From: JABLTI01 sp035528035
GTDB lineage: Archaea > Asgardarchaeota > Heimdallarchaeia > JABLTI01
NCBI GenBank assembly: GCA_035528035.1
Contig: DATKZI010000004.1
Location: 1-64,000 of the forward strand
Direction: 5' to 3'
DNA: 64,000 nucleotides
Below, piece after piece: positions 44,911 through 53,764 of the stretch; the stretch's first letter is position 1; every line of letters starts with the position of its first letter. A program made the translations under genes and the position numbers. A model generated the notes under the pieces. It did not search any database, was not told the origin of the DNA, and was given only the letters and a program-made list of their open reading frames with translations.

Positions 44911-45741
44911 ATGATTGAATTCAAGTCTGTTTCTTTTTCCTATGATAAAAAGGGTAGATCAATATTAAATGATATTAATTTGACCATAAATAAAGGAGAA
45001 TTAGTAGCAATAGTGGGAAAAAATGGTGTTGGGAAAACTACTCTCATAAAACACATCAATGGATTACTTAAACCATTAGTGGGTGAAGTGTTCATTAATG
45101 GGGAGAATATCCATAAAAAACGGTTATCTGAAATGGCTACAATTGTAGGATTAGCCTTTCAAAATCCTAATCATCAATTATTTGCTGAAACTGTACAAAA
45201 GGAATTAGAATTTGGTCCAAAAAATCTTGGAATGAAAGAAGAAGAACGAAAAAAATTATCTTATGTAATGGCAGAACAATTTCATATTACACATTTGTTA
45301 GAAAAAAATCCTTTAGAATTATCAGGAGGAGAAAGACGTTTAGTTGCTATTGCTTCTGTTCTAACAATGGATCAACAAATATTAGTATTAGATGAACCTT
45401 CGTTTGGACAAGATTATCATCAAAAAAGTAGACTTGGAAATTATCTACATGAATTAACAAGAAAAGGTATTACTGTTCTAATAGTCACTCATGATATAGA
45501 TTTCATTTTAGAGTTTATTCCTCGAACAATTGTTCTTCAAGATGGAAGAATAGTTGCTGATGACCAATCTAAAAATATCTTAATTAATAAATTGATTGTA
45601 GAAGAATCTGATTTAGATACCCCAATTTTACTCGATTTACAAGAGGAATTAATGAAAAATTTCGTTAATTTTGATTTGCACTTCGACGAATCAAGCTTAT
45701 ATGAAAATATCAAACATTTATTAATTCAACAAAGAGAATGA
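44911..45741 (+). CDS. ecfA2: ECF transporter ATPase A2
   Basis: This is the second ATPase of the ECF module. Walker A is GKNGVGKTT, the Q-loop region is FQNPNHQLFAETVQKELEFG, the signature LSGGERR and Walker B LVLDEPSFGQD. The H-loop is IVTHDIDF. It starts five bases after A1 and ends just before EcfT. Two different ATPases plus one T subunit is the standard ECF core, which drives vitamin or metal uptake with exchangeable S components. Confidence 0.88.
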   Translation: MIEFKSVSFSYDKKGRSILNDINLTINKGELVAIVGKNGVGKTTLIKHINGLLKPLVGEVFINGENIHKKRLSEMATIVGLAFQNPNHQLFAETVQKELEFGPKNLGMKEEERKKLSYVMAEQFHITHLLEKNPLELSGGERRLVAIASVLTMDQQILVLDEPSFGQDYHQKSRLGNYLHELTRKGITVLIVTHDIDFILEFIPRTIVLQDGRIVADDQSKNILINKLIVEESDLDTPILLDLQEELMKNFVNFDLHFDESSLYENIKHLLIQQRE

Positions 45742-45751
45742 GGTGAAAAAT

Positions 45752-46597
45752 GTGAGTCTAAAGATTTTAGAATATTTTAATTATGATGCAAAAAAATCCC
45801 TTTTACATCAAGTTGATCCTCGAGGTAAATTTCTCTTTGTGATAGTAATTACTTGTATAACAATTCTTTTTAGAGATCTAATACCATTACTATTTATTAC
45901 TGCTTTTATTATCCCATTGATCTTTATGGGACGATTCTTTAAAAAATGGTCTCGAGCGGTATTAACTTTATTACCACTAATTCTTCTAATAATTATTTTG
46001 AATGCTTTACTCCTGAAAGATGTTGTTTCACCTACAACTTCAGGTATAGCCATTGCTTTACGATTCATAGTTCTTACAGCAGTTTTTGGTTTATACTTCC
46101 AAACAGTTTCACCTGATGATATCTCACAAATGCTTGTAAAATTTAAATTTCCTTATTCCTTGGCATGGGCAATAAGTACTGCTTATCGATTTATTCCTAC
46201 CATAGCTAATGAAACTTCAATAATTGTTGCTGCACAGAAATCTAGAGGTTTACAAATCGATCGCGGAAGATTACTCAAAAGATTACGTAATATGATTCCT
46301 CTACTAATCCCAATTTTTGGTTCTGCTTTTCGACGTTCAGTACAATTAGCAGAGGCAATTGAATCACGTGGTTGGAATGCAGTGAAAAAGAGAACTTATC
46401 TTTATTATTTACGTCTAAAGTGGTGGGATTATCTATTAATTCTATTTTCATTAGCGCTATTTTCATTATTTCTTTTACAAGTAATAAAAAAATATGAAAT
46501 ACCTCTTTGGATGAAATGGCATATACCTGAAAAATATGAACTTAAAGCTCTTCTTAAAATTGTATGGTATTGGATTAAAGGATGGTTTTCTAAGTAA
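45752..46597 (+). CDS. ecfT: ECF transporter transmembrane subunit EcfT (first copy)
   Basis: This is the membrane coupling subunit of the ECF module, with about five membrane helices. Two coupling helices carry the x-R-G motifs that bind the ATPases: AQKSRGLQIDRG and AEAIESRGW. The start is taken as GTG 45752 because GAGGTGA lies just before it; GTG 45743 is part of that SD. The C-terminus is extended by about 40 aromatic and basic residues after the last helix. It partners with A1 and A2 directly upstream. Confidence 0.85.
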   Translation: MSLKILEYFNYDAKKSLLHQVDPRGKFLFVIVITCITILFRDLIPLLFITAFIIPLIFMGRFFKKWSRAVLTLLPLILLIIILNALLLKDVVSPTTSGIAIALRFIVLTAVFGLYFQTVSPDDISQMLVKFKFPYSLAWAISTAYRFIPTIANETSIIVAAQKSRGLQIDRGRLLKRLRNMIPLLIPIFGSAFRRSVQLAEAIESRGWNAVKKRTYLYYLRLKWWDYLLILFSLALFSLFLLQVIKKYEIPLWMKWHIPEKYELKALLKIVWYWIKGWFSK

Positions 46598-46676
46598 AGA
46601 GGAATTTTATTAATAGGTAATTCTTGTTTAGTATGTATTAAATGAACTTTATAACTCGTTAAAGGAGAAATAAATT

Positions 46677-47597
46677 TTGTCATTATTAACTGATGAAGAA
46701 TTAGAGAAATATCGTGAAGTTGGACGAATAGCTGCTACAGTAATGAGCAAAGCCAAAAAATATATCACAAAAGGAAAGCGATTGCAAGTAGTTTGTGAAA
46801 GCTTAGAGCGAGAAATAGTTTCATTAGGTGCTAAACCAGCTTTTCCAGTTAATATTTCAATTAATCAAATTGCTGCTCATTATACTTCACCGATTAATGA
46901 TGAATTAAAAATTCCAGAACGTTCGATAGTGAAAATTGATTTAGGAGCACATATTGATGGGTTTATTGCTGATCATGCAAAAACATTCCTCGTTGGAGGA
47001 ACAAAAACTTATCAACAATTAAAACAAGCAGCAGAACTTGCTCTAGAAAGTGCAATAAAAATAATTAAACCCGGTATAAAACCGAGTGATATTGGAGAAG
47101 AGATTGAGAATACCATCAAAAAGCAAGGTCTAACACCTGTTACTGATTTAACAGGCCATGTAATTGAACAATGGAAATTACATACTGGAATAAGTATCCC
47201 AAATTATAAACCTAAGTTAGATATTTTTAGTACTAAGCTAAAAGAAGGACAAGTTTTAGCAATAGAACCTTTTGTTACTACAAAAGAAGGTTCAGGAAAA
47301 GTTTATGATGAAACTTACACTTTTATATTTTCACAAATTGATACTAAAGCTAAATCAAAGGAAGCAAAGAAAGTTCTTGAAGAGATAGAACAATACAAAG
47401 GATTGCCTTTTGCCTTAAGATGGTTAGAGGGTATTTTACCAGAAACAAGGTTATTCGAAGCATTAAAAGAGCTTATCTCATATAAGTCTCTTAATCGATA
47501 TCCAATGCTTGTTAGTAAAAGTAAAACACCAATAGCACAAGCTGAACATACAGTAATAATTACCGCTGATGGATGTGAGGTTTTGACAAAATACTAA
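46677..47597 (+). CDS. map: methionine aminopeptidase, type II archaeal form
   Basis: This enzyme removes the initiator methionine from new proteins. The pita-bread fold has metal ligands in KIDLGAHIDGFIADHAKTF (two Asp), TGHVIEQWKLHTG (His), IEPFVT (Glu) and QAEHTVIIT (Glu). The about 60-residue helical insert typical of type II enzymes lies before the last strand. The 306 residues fit archaeal MetAP2. The TTG start is preceded by AGGAG. It follows the ECF genes by 79 bases. Confidence 0.92.
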   Translation: MSLLTDEELEKYREVGRIAATVMSKAKKYITKGKRLQVVCESLEREIVSLGAKPAFPVNISINQIAAHYTSPINDELKIPERSIVKIDLGAHIDGFIADHAKTFLVGGTKTYQQLKQAAELALESAIKIIKPGIKPSDIGEEIENTIKKQGLTPVTDLTGHVIEQWKLHTGISIPNYKPKLDIFSTKLKEGQVLAIEPFVTTKEGSGKVYDETYTFIFSQIDTKAKSKEAKKVLEEIEQYKGLPFALRWLEGILPETRLFEALKELISYKSLNRYPMLVSKSKTPIAQAEHTVIITADGCEVLTKY

Positions 47598-47674
47598 TTT
47601 TAATAAATTAGTTAATACCTTAATAAAAACCTACAAAAAGAAAATGAACTTACAAAATGCGAGGTTAATAACCA

Positions 47675-48496
47675 ATGTCAAAAATGTTCCAACGAAAAAT
47701 CGTTTTACTAGGAGATCCAGGTGTTGGAAAAACTAGTCTTGTTCGAAGGTACATTTATGATACTTTTCAAAAAGACTACATGACCACATTGGGAGTTAAT
47801 TTCTATGTTCGAACTTTTGATTTTCCAGATACCCAAGTTAAATTATTAATTTGGGATATTGCCGGTCAAGAAACTAGAAGACACATCGGTTTGCGATATT
47901 TGCAAGGTGCTTCTGGCGCTCTTCTAGCCTATGATTTAACTAATCCTGAAACTTTTGACCATTTGAATGGTTGGTATAGTGATCTTAAGCAAGCTAATGA
48001 TGGACGCGATGTCAATGTAGTAATTGTTGGTACAAAACTTGATCTTGCTCAAACACAAAATTTACCTCTTGCTTATAATATTGATAAATTAAAAGATACT
48101 CCTGCAGCAAAGGCTAATATTATTTTCACTAGTGCTAAAACTGATACAAATGTAGATGCTGCTTTTAATTTAATAATACAAGAAATTGTTGGTGGATTAA
48201 AACCTACTCCCGATATTTCACCTAAAATACATAAAGAAATTTCAACTAAAATACTCTTTTTTGTCAAAAAAGGCGATTCATGGTCTAAAGTTGCTGTTAA
48301 TCATATAGAAAAAGTTGGAAAGAAATATGCTCTTGAAGTTGAAACTATAGATGCAGAAACAGATCCAACATTAGCAGAAGCTTATGGTATTACAGCACTA
48401 CCTACTATCTTGGTTGGTGGCAGACAATTGGTAGGCATAATACAAATAGCTCACTTGGAAAACATTCTACAACAAATGATAGAATCACAAAAATGA
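47675..48496 (+). CDS. Rab/Ras-like small GTPase fused to a thioredoxin-like domain
   Basis: Residues 1-175 form a Rab-like GTPase with G1 GDPGVGKTS at 13-21, switch I TTLG at 37-40, G3 WDIAGQE at 60-66, G4 GTKLDL at 119-124 (Thr in place of Asn) and G5 TSAK at 152-155. Residues 191-273 have a thioredoxin/glutaredoxin-like pattern: first strand KILFFV, the redox loop position reading GDSWSK with no cysteine, ETIDAETDPTLAEAYGI and the cis-proline ALPTILVGG. The second domain is thus predicted redox-inactive. No prenylation cysteine is present. SD GAGGTT precedes the ATG. It converges on a TPR-like gene. Confidence 0.8.
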   Translation: MSKMFQRKIVLLGDPGVGKTSLVRRYIYDTFQKDYMTTLGVNFYVRTFDFPDTQVKLLIWDIAGQETRRHIGLRYLQGASGALLAYDLTNPETFDHLNGWYSDLKQANDGRDVNVVIVGTKLDLAQTQNLPLAYNIDKLKDTPAAKANIIFTSAKTDTNVDAAFNLIIQEIVGGLKPTPDISPKIHKEISTKILFFVKKGDSWSKVAVNHIEKVGKKYALEVETIDAETDPTLAEAYGITALPTILVGGRQLVGIIQIAHLENILQQMIESQK

Positions 48497-48498
48497 TA

Positions 48499-49272
48499 TT
48501 ATTTTATAAATTGTTTTTTACCATCAGGACTATAACCCAATCTCATTCTTTGTCCAGCAATGTACTGAAATATCTTCCCTTGACATGTAGTTAATTTTTG
48601 TTGTATCTCAAATTCATTAGTAAAATTAATGAATTCATCAATTCTTGTAGCTAAATCCTCTAATTCACTATAAGTTAAACGATTACCTACATTAGAAATG
48701 CATTGAACTAAACCATCAACAACTTGTGCTAAAATCTCATTCCCAGGATAGAAGGTGACAATACCAACAATTTCCCATAGAAGATTATAAGATGTATCCT
48801 TGTTATCTTTTTTAGCAAAATATTCCGCTACTTTTGATAGAGCCATTGCATAATTGAATTGGACAAAAGGATTAGACTGATTTTTAGTTGCATATTGACC
48901 TAATTTTGTTAATGTCTTATGAATGTCTTTATCCATCTCATTCATAATATAATGAAAAACTAATGCATTCAATGCTTCGCTATAGGTTTCTTGTAAATCT
49001 TCAGAATCTGATTGTCCTCGAAGAATTAGTTCGATTTTTTCAATCATTTGTTCAGCGTCTTTATATTTTTTCGCCACACCAAATGGCTCTAAAGCATGTC
49101 GATAAGCTTGTGCTAAATATAAACGAATGTCATTTTCATTTCTAAATTGCTTAGTTAATTTTTCAAAATCAGTTAAAGTTTGGACTACTGCTCGCATATT
49201 ACCTGTTTTTCCATGAGCAATAATAGTACTAATTAATGCTTTTAGATTGTTTGCAGCAGGTTTTGAGTCCAT
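48499..49272 (-). CDS. TPR-like helical protein
   Basis: The 257-residue, all-helical protein has irregular TPR-like pairs (AVVQTLTDFEKLTKQF, RLYLAQAYRHALEPFG, YSEALNALVFHYIMNE, FVQFNYAMALSKVAEYFAKK). No family is recognised and no catalytic motif is seen. It lies 144 bases downstream of the Rab-like gene at 49417 on the same strand and converges on the Rab-thioredoxin gene two bases away. A link to GTPase function is possible from position alone. Confidence 0.55.
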   Translation of the reverse strand: MDSKPAANNLKALISTIIAHGKTGNMRAVVQTLTDFEKLTKQFRNENDIRLYLAQAYRHALEPFGVAKKYKDAEQMIEKIELILRGQSDSEDLQETYSEALNALVFHYIMNEMDKDIHKTLTKLGQYATKNQSNPFVQFNYAMALSKVAEYFAKKDNKDTSYNLLWEIVGIVTFYPGNEILAQVVDGLVQCISNVGNRLTYSELEDLATRIDEFINFTNEFEIQQKLTTCQGKIFQYIAGQRMRLGYSPDGKKQFIK

Positions 49273-49416
49273 TATTTCATTAAATCTCCTAAATTATTGA
49301 ATATCATATAATATAATCTTAGCAAGTAATATTAAATATAGACTTTATTAAAGTTAAAGGTTTTATACTATTAGATTAGTTCATATAAAAAATAGTATTA
49401 GCTTTTAAAAAAGTAA

Positions 49417-49986
49417 TTATTTAGGAATCAGCTTACTATTATTTCCATTTTCAATGATTTTCTTTTCAATAGTGGAATCGATTATTACTTTAGCAATTGT
49501 TTGAAAAACATCATCTACTCCTTCACCGGTGGCTGAGGATGTTTCCAAATATGTAACAAAATGATATTTATCATCTAACTCACTAAAAGATGTTTCTTCA
49601 AATGAAAGCCCTTGTGCTAAATCCTTCTTTCCACCAACAAGTATTAATTTAGTTTTGCTAGAATTGATTGCCAAATCAGCCCATTCAGGTATACTATTAA
49701 TGGTTGATAATCGAGTTAAATCAAACATAATAACAGTTACAGTAGCACCCTTGAAATATTTATCAAAAATACCCATTTGTTTGAATTGTTCTTGTCCACC
49801 AAGATCCCAGATTTGAACTAAAACAGTGTGGTCATCCATTTTTATTTCATGTGTGTGAAAAGCAGCACCAATAGTTAATTTTGTAGAATCAATAAAACTG
49901 TTAGTGATATATCTGTGAATGAGTGTAGTTTTTCCTACACCACCATCTCCAGCCAAAACAACCTTAGCTAATAATTTCACTTTCAA
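49417..49986 (-). CDS. Rab/Ras-like small GTPase
   Basis: The 189-residue GTPase has G1 GDGGVGKTT at 13-21, G2 Thr38 in LTIGAAF, G3 WDLGGQE at 60-66 and G5 ETSSATG at 148-154. The G4 motif reads GGKKDL at 118-123 instead of NKxD, which may weaken guanine specificity. Switch II has Gly-Gly-Gln, mixing Rab and Arf features. It has no C-terminal cysteine for prenylation. Such Ras-like GTPases are abundant in Asgard archaea. The start is a TTG with GGAG just upstream. Confidence 0.85.
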   Translation of the reverse strand: MKVKLLAKVVLAGDGGVGKTTLIHRYITNSFIDSTKLTIGAAFHTHEIKMDDHTVLVQIWDLGGQEQFKQMGIFDKYFKGATVTVIMFDLTRLSTINSIPEWADLAINSSKTKLILVGGKKDLAQGLSFEETSFSELDDKYHFVTYLETSSATGEGVDDVFQTIAKVIIDSTIEKKIIENGNNSKLIPK

Positions 49987-50166
49987 CTATTCTCCAAGCA
50001 TCTTACATTAACAGTTTACTGAATACTTATTCCTTTTTCGTAAAGTTACTTTTCTTATAATTAAATGTGTTGTTTTAAGCAAAAAATTATGATGTTTCTC
50101 AGAATTTTTATTTACGAATACTTTTTGGTGTTTTAATATAATGATGATAATTTCTTATTGAGAAAA

Positions 50167-50430
50167 ATGAATAATAGAATGCAGAATAATATAATTACTA
50201 AAGAATCTGTCAATAAAAAAATGAAAAAGGATGTTACCAATGATCGATATACTCAAGAGATAATTGAATTAATTAACAATCCTGAATTTTTTGAATTTGC
50301 AGAAACCTTAAATGAACTTATTGAAGATGGATTAACATTCAATGAAATTTTATCTTCTCAACTTGTATTAAAGAAAGCTCTGGCAATTATCCGTCAATCA
50401 AAAAATGATTCTAAAAAATTTCAGAAGTAA
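50167..50430 (+). CDS. small protein of unknown function
   Basis: This is a short helical protein of about 87 residues, basic at both ends, with an acidic hydrophobic middle (TQEIIELINNPEFFEFAETL, then LIEDGLTFNEILSS). No family is recognised. The start is ATG 50167 or TTG 50158, and no clear SD is present. The zinc-ribbon membrane gene follows 31 bases downstream on the same strand and may be cotranscribed. Confidence 0.45.
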   Translation: MNNRMQNNIITKESVNKKMKKDVTNDRYTQEIIELINNPEFFEFAETLNELIEDGLTFNEILSSQLVLKKALAIIRQSKNDSKKFQK

Positions 50431-50461
50431 ACTCATTTATTCATTCTAAAGAGAGATTCTA

Positions 50462-51547
50462 ATGACTTATAAAAATAATTATGAATTTACATCATCAAAA
50501 CCAGATGTAAATAAAAAGAGAAAAAACCAAAGGATTTTTCATATAAGAGTATTAACTGATAGTGATAAAACTTTGAGTACGAGTGAGATTAATTTAAATT
50601 CAAACCGATGTTCGAAATGCGGATTTCCATTAAAAGAGAAATCTCTTACAATTGTTTCAGATAAAAAAATAACTCAAGTTTGTCAAATATGTAAAAGAGA
50701 AAAGAGATTAAATAGTCTATTAATTAGCAGTTATGTCTTTTTTGGGGCAATATTTGTTGCAGGAATTATTGGTGTTATTCTTGATCAATTATCAATTAAT
50801 GTTTGTCTAATGATAGGATGTCTTGAAATAATTTTTCTGTTATTTTTTGGTAGATTCTTGGAAGAAGCAATATTCTTTGGTTTAACACAAAAAGAAAAGA
50901 TTTTAGCTGCGCTTTATAGATTTTCAATTTCAGCTGAATTACAAGCATTTGATGTAGCTATCAAATATCTTAACAAATTTAGTCTTTCAGAGGACCCTGA
51001 ATTGATGGAAGGATTATTACAAGTAACCATTTACCAAGCAAAAAATCTTCCAGTTGATTGGTTCATAGAATTAGGTACTAAGATGGGGAAAGATACTAAA
51101 GAGATTATAAAATTATTATCCTCAAATATAACAGAAAATAATGATTGGTTATCACAATTAATAATTGAAAAAGCTCAACCATCAGGTATTTCACTTTTTA
51201 CTGAAATTTGTACTATTACACATAATGTTACAGGTATGAATCTCGTAGCTACTAGATTAGAGAATGAGTTAATGAAAAACGAATTATCGAAAGAATGGTT
51301 GAATGAGATGTATATTTACAAGTCTAAATTCCTAGAAGGATTAACTTTAATTGGTAATACAAAACTTGAAATGGCTATTGATGAGAGATTAATTTCCTAC
51401 AAAGAACCTAGGGTTCCATCTATAGATGTAATTGAAACTAGTAAAAATATTATCCAAAGAAATCCAATTTTTAGATATATTTTCAGAATTTTCCTCTACC
51501 TTTTATTAGCATTCATTTTAGGACTTCTCTATCGTCTTTTAGATTAG
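50462..51547 (+). CDS. zinc-ribbon membrane protein
   Basis: The 361-residue protein has a basic N-terminus and then a zinc ribbon (CSKCGFPL and CQICKREK, about residues 50-85). Two membrane helices follow at about 90-140, then a cytoplasmic helical domain of about 180 residues (AELQAFDVAIKYLNKF, GLLQVTIYQAKNLP) and a final membrane helix near the C-terminus. No family is recognised. The helical domain has a TPR-like character. The amidohydrolase gene follows after 48 bases. Confidence 0.55.
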   Translation: MTYKNNYEFTSSKPDVNKKRKNQRIFHIRVLTDSDKTLSTSEINLNSNRCSKCGFPLKEKSLTIVSDKKITQVCQICKREKRLNSLLISSYVFFGAIFVAGIIGVILDQLSINVCLMIGCLEIIFLLFFGRFLEEAIFFGLTQKEKILAALYRFSISAELQAFDVAIKYLNKFSLSEDPELMEGLLQVTIYQAKNLPVDWFIELGTKMGKDTKEIIKLLSSNITENNDWLSQLIIEKAQPSGISLFTEICTITHNVTGMNLVATRLENELMKNELSKEWLNEMYIYKSKFLEGLTLIGNTKLEMAIDERLISYKEPRVPSIDVIETSKNIIQRNPIFRYIFRIFLYLLLAFILGLLYRLLD

Positions 51548-51595
51548 AAAGGAAAAAACTCAATAACTCATCAAATCATTAAATAAACGTTCAAG

Positions 51596-53161
51596 ATGAA
51601 AACTGATATTGATTTGGTTCTAATAAATGGTAATATAGTGACAATGAATGGGCAACAACCTCGAGTTGAAGCACTTGCTATAGATCAAGGTATAATAGTT
51701 GCCTTAGGTAAAAATATTGAAATAAATAGCCGATTTCCTCAAAGTAAAAAAGTAATTGACCTTAATGGTAAATTTCTGTGTCCTGGATTTAACGATACAC
51801 ATACTCATTTATTAGCTGTTGCAGCAAAATTCCAAGATGTTCTATTACAGGATGTAACATCACCAAAAGAAGCATTAGAAAAAATTAGTGAGCGAGTAAA
51901 AGAAACACCTATTGGTAAGTGGATCATTGGTGAAGGTTGGGATGAAAGCAATTGGGATGATAAACGCTATTTAACACTAGATGAATTGGATAAAATAGCC
52001 CCAGAGAATCCTTGCTTCATTAGACGTGTTTGTGGACATCTAACTGTAGTTAATACTCGAGCATTGGAAGAATTTGAAATTCCATTAAATGATCCTGATT
52101 TGGAATATGATCATAAAATCAATAAACCAACAGGAGTTTTAACAGAAGCGTTAAACAATCGAGTTGGAGCATCACCTAAACTTCAGAAAACACAAGAAGA
52201 TTATGATCTCACAGTCAAATCAGCCTGTGAATATGCTCATTCTTTAGGAGTAACCTCAATTACCGACAATTTGTCAATTCATCAAATTAAAGCATATATT
52301 AATGCTTGGAAGAAAAATGATCTTTCAATTAGAGTATATATGAATATACCTTTTACTGAATTTGACCATTATTTAGCTACTGGTTTGAAAACTGGATTTG
52401 GTGATGAAATCTTAAGATTAGGGGGAGTGAAGAATTTTACTGATGGATCTTTAGGGGCAAGAACAGCTAAATTAAAGGAAAGCTATTTTGATGATCCAAC
52501 AACAAGAGGTAAATTCTATATCGAGAAAGAAATCTTCTTTGAAACTATCAAGAAAGCTATAGAAAATGATTGGCAAACAGCTAACCATGCTATCGGTGAA
52601 GAAGCAATAGATATGGTTATCGCCGTTTTTGAAGAATTAAATGATAATTCGCTTATAGCTAAAGGTAGACATCGTATTGAACATGCAGAATATTTAACAG
52701 ATGATTTACTAGAAAGAGCAAACAAACTTGGATTAATTCTATCAATGCAGCCTAATTTTCCAGGACGATGGGGAAGACCAGAGCAACTTTATGAAATACG
52801 ATTAGGTTCAGAAAGATATAAACTCTTGAATCGCTTTAGAACGATAATTGATTCAAAAGCTAAATTGTGTTTTGGTTCTGATAATATGCCTATGAGTCCA
52901 ATTTTTGGCATTTGGTCTGTTGTTACTCATCCCATTGATGAGATCAAAATATCAATAGATGAAGCCCTTTATTACTTTACTTTGGGTGCAGCTTATTCAT
53001 CATTTGAAGAAAAGATCAAAGGTTCCCTTGAAGTTGGAAAAGTTGCTGATCTTGTTGTTCTAGACAAAGACTTGTATAAAATTGATCCAGATGCTATAAA
53101 AGATGTTCAAGTGTTTATGACTTTCTTTAATGGACAATTAGTCTATGAAAAGAAATATTAG
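51596..53161 (+). CDS. metal-dependent amidohydrolase (YtcJ-like)
   Basis: The 521-residue protein belongs to the Amidohydro_3 group of the amidohydrolase superfamily. It starts DLVLINGNIVTMNGQQPR and has the metal site FNDTHTHLL, a later TANHAIGEEA and HRIEHAEYL with further His ligands, and the catalytic Asp in CFGSDNMPMSP. The C-terminal GSLEVGKVADLVVLDKD is typical. Substrates in the family are amides, ureas and ring compounds; none can be assigned here. It ends four bases from the convergent S-component gene. Confidence 0.82.
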   Translation: MKTDIDLVLINGNIVTMNGQQPRVEALAIDQGIIVALGKNIEINSRFPQSKKVIDLNGKFLCPGFNDTHTHLLAVAAKFQDVLLQDVTSPKEALEKISERVKETPIGKWIIGEGWDESNWDDKRYLTLDELDKIAPENPCFIRRVCGHLTVVNTRALEEFEIPLNDPDLEYDHKINKPTGVLTEALNNRVGASPKLQKTQEDYDLTVKSACEYAHSLGVTSITDNLSIHQIKAYINAWKKNDLSIRVYMNIPFTEFDHYLATGLKTGFGDEILRLGGVKNFTDGSLGARTAKLKESYFDDPTTRGKFYIEKEIFFETIKKAIENDWQTANHAIGEEAIDMVIAVFEELNDNSLIAKGRHRIEHAEYLTDDLLERANKLGLILSMQPNFPGRWGRPEQLYEIRLGSERYKLLNRFRTIIDSKAKLCFGSDNMPMSPIFGIWSVVTHPIDEIKISIDEALYYFTLGAAYSSFEEKIKGSLEVGKVADLVVLDKDLYKIDPDAIKDVQVFMTFFNGQLVYEKKY

Positions 53162-53164
53162 ATT

Positions 53165-53764
53165 TTATTGACCTATCTGAGGAGTATCAATAGGTAACTC
53201 CTCTTTCTTATTTTTCTTCTTTTCATCTATTGATAAATCTAATGAAAGAGTATTAGCTAATTGTTTTGCTATGTAATAAGAGATTATACCACCAATATTT
53301 CCAGTTAGTAGAGCGATTAATGTGATAAATATTGATGGTTCTAACGCAAGTCGGAAAATTAAAATTAAAACTAATAATGAACCAACGAAATTAGCGATTG
53401 CTCCTTCTATCATGGAACAAATTACCCCATTTGCTTTTTTACCAAAAGCTAAATCAATTAAATCTACAGCTAATCCCGGCATTGAATATGTTATTAAAGT
53501 AAATATTCCATGAGAGCCAAATGGTAATATCATCACAACTAAAGCTTGTGTTAAGCCAAATAAAAAGCCTGTACCAAATTTAGGTGCGAGTCGTTTAGTT
53601 AATACTAACCACAGCATATAGAATCCACCAACAACTGCTCCTCCAGGTATACCTAATGGAACAGTTATGAGAGAAACTAATGGACGTATAATTTGTTTAG
53701 TACCTAAACCTAATGCAGCCATAATAGCAATTATTATCAGGTCAAAGGTACTATAACGTTTCAT
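53165..53764 (-). CDS. ECF-type S component (substrate-binding membrane protein)
   Basis: The 199-residue protein has six membrane helices. The start FDLIIIAIMAALGLGTKQIIRPL, with the small-residue AxxxA pattern, and the following IPGGAVVGGFYMLW resemble ECF transporter S components, which bind the substrate and dock on EcfT. It is last in a minus-strand operon with an EcfT, a MobB-like GTPase and a sulfite-oxidase-fold protein, but no ATPase. GGTGATT precedes the ATG. The substrate is unknown; the neighbours hint at a molybdenum or molybdopterin link. Confidence 0.65.
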   Translation of the reverse strand: MKRYSTFDLIIIAIMAALGLGTKQIIRPLVSLITVPLGIPGGAVVGGFYMLWLVLTKRLAPKFGTGFLFGLTQALVVMILPFGSHGIFTLITYSMPGLAVDLIDLAFGKKANGVICSMIEGAIANFVGSLLVLILIFRLALEPSIFITLIALLTGNIGGIISYYIAKQLANTLSLDLSIDEKKKNKKEELPIDTPQIGQ

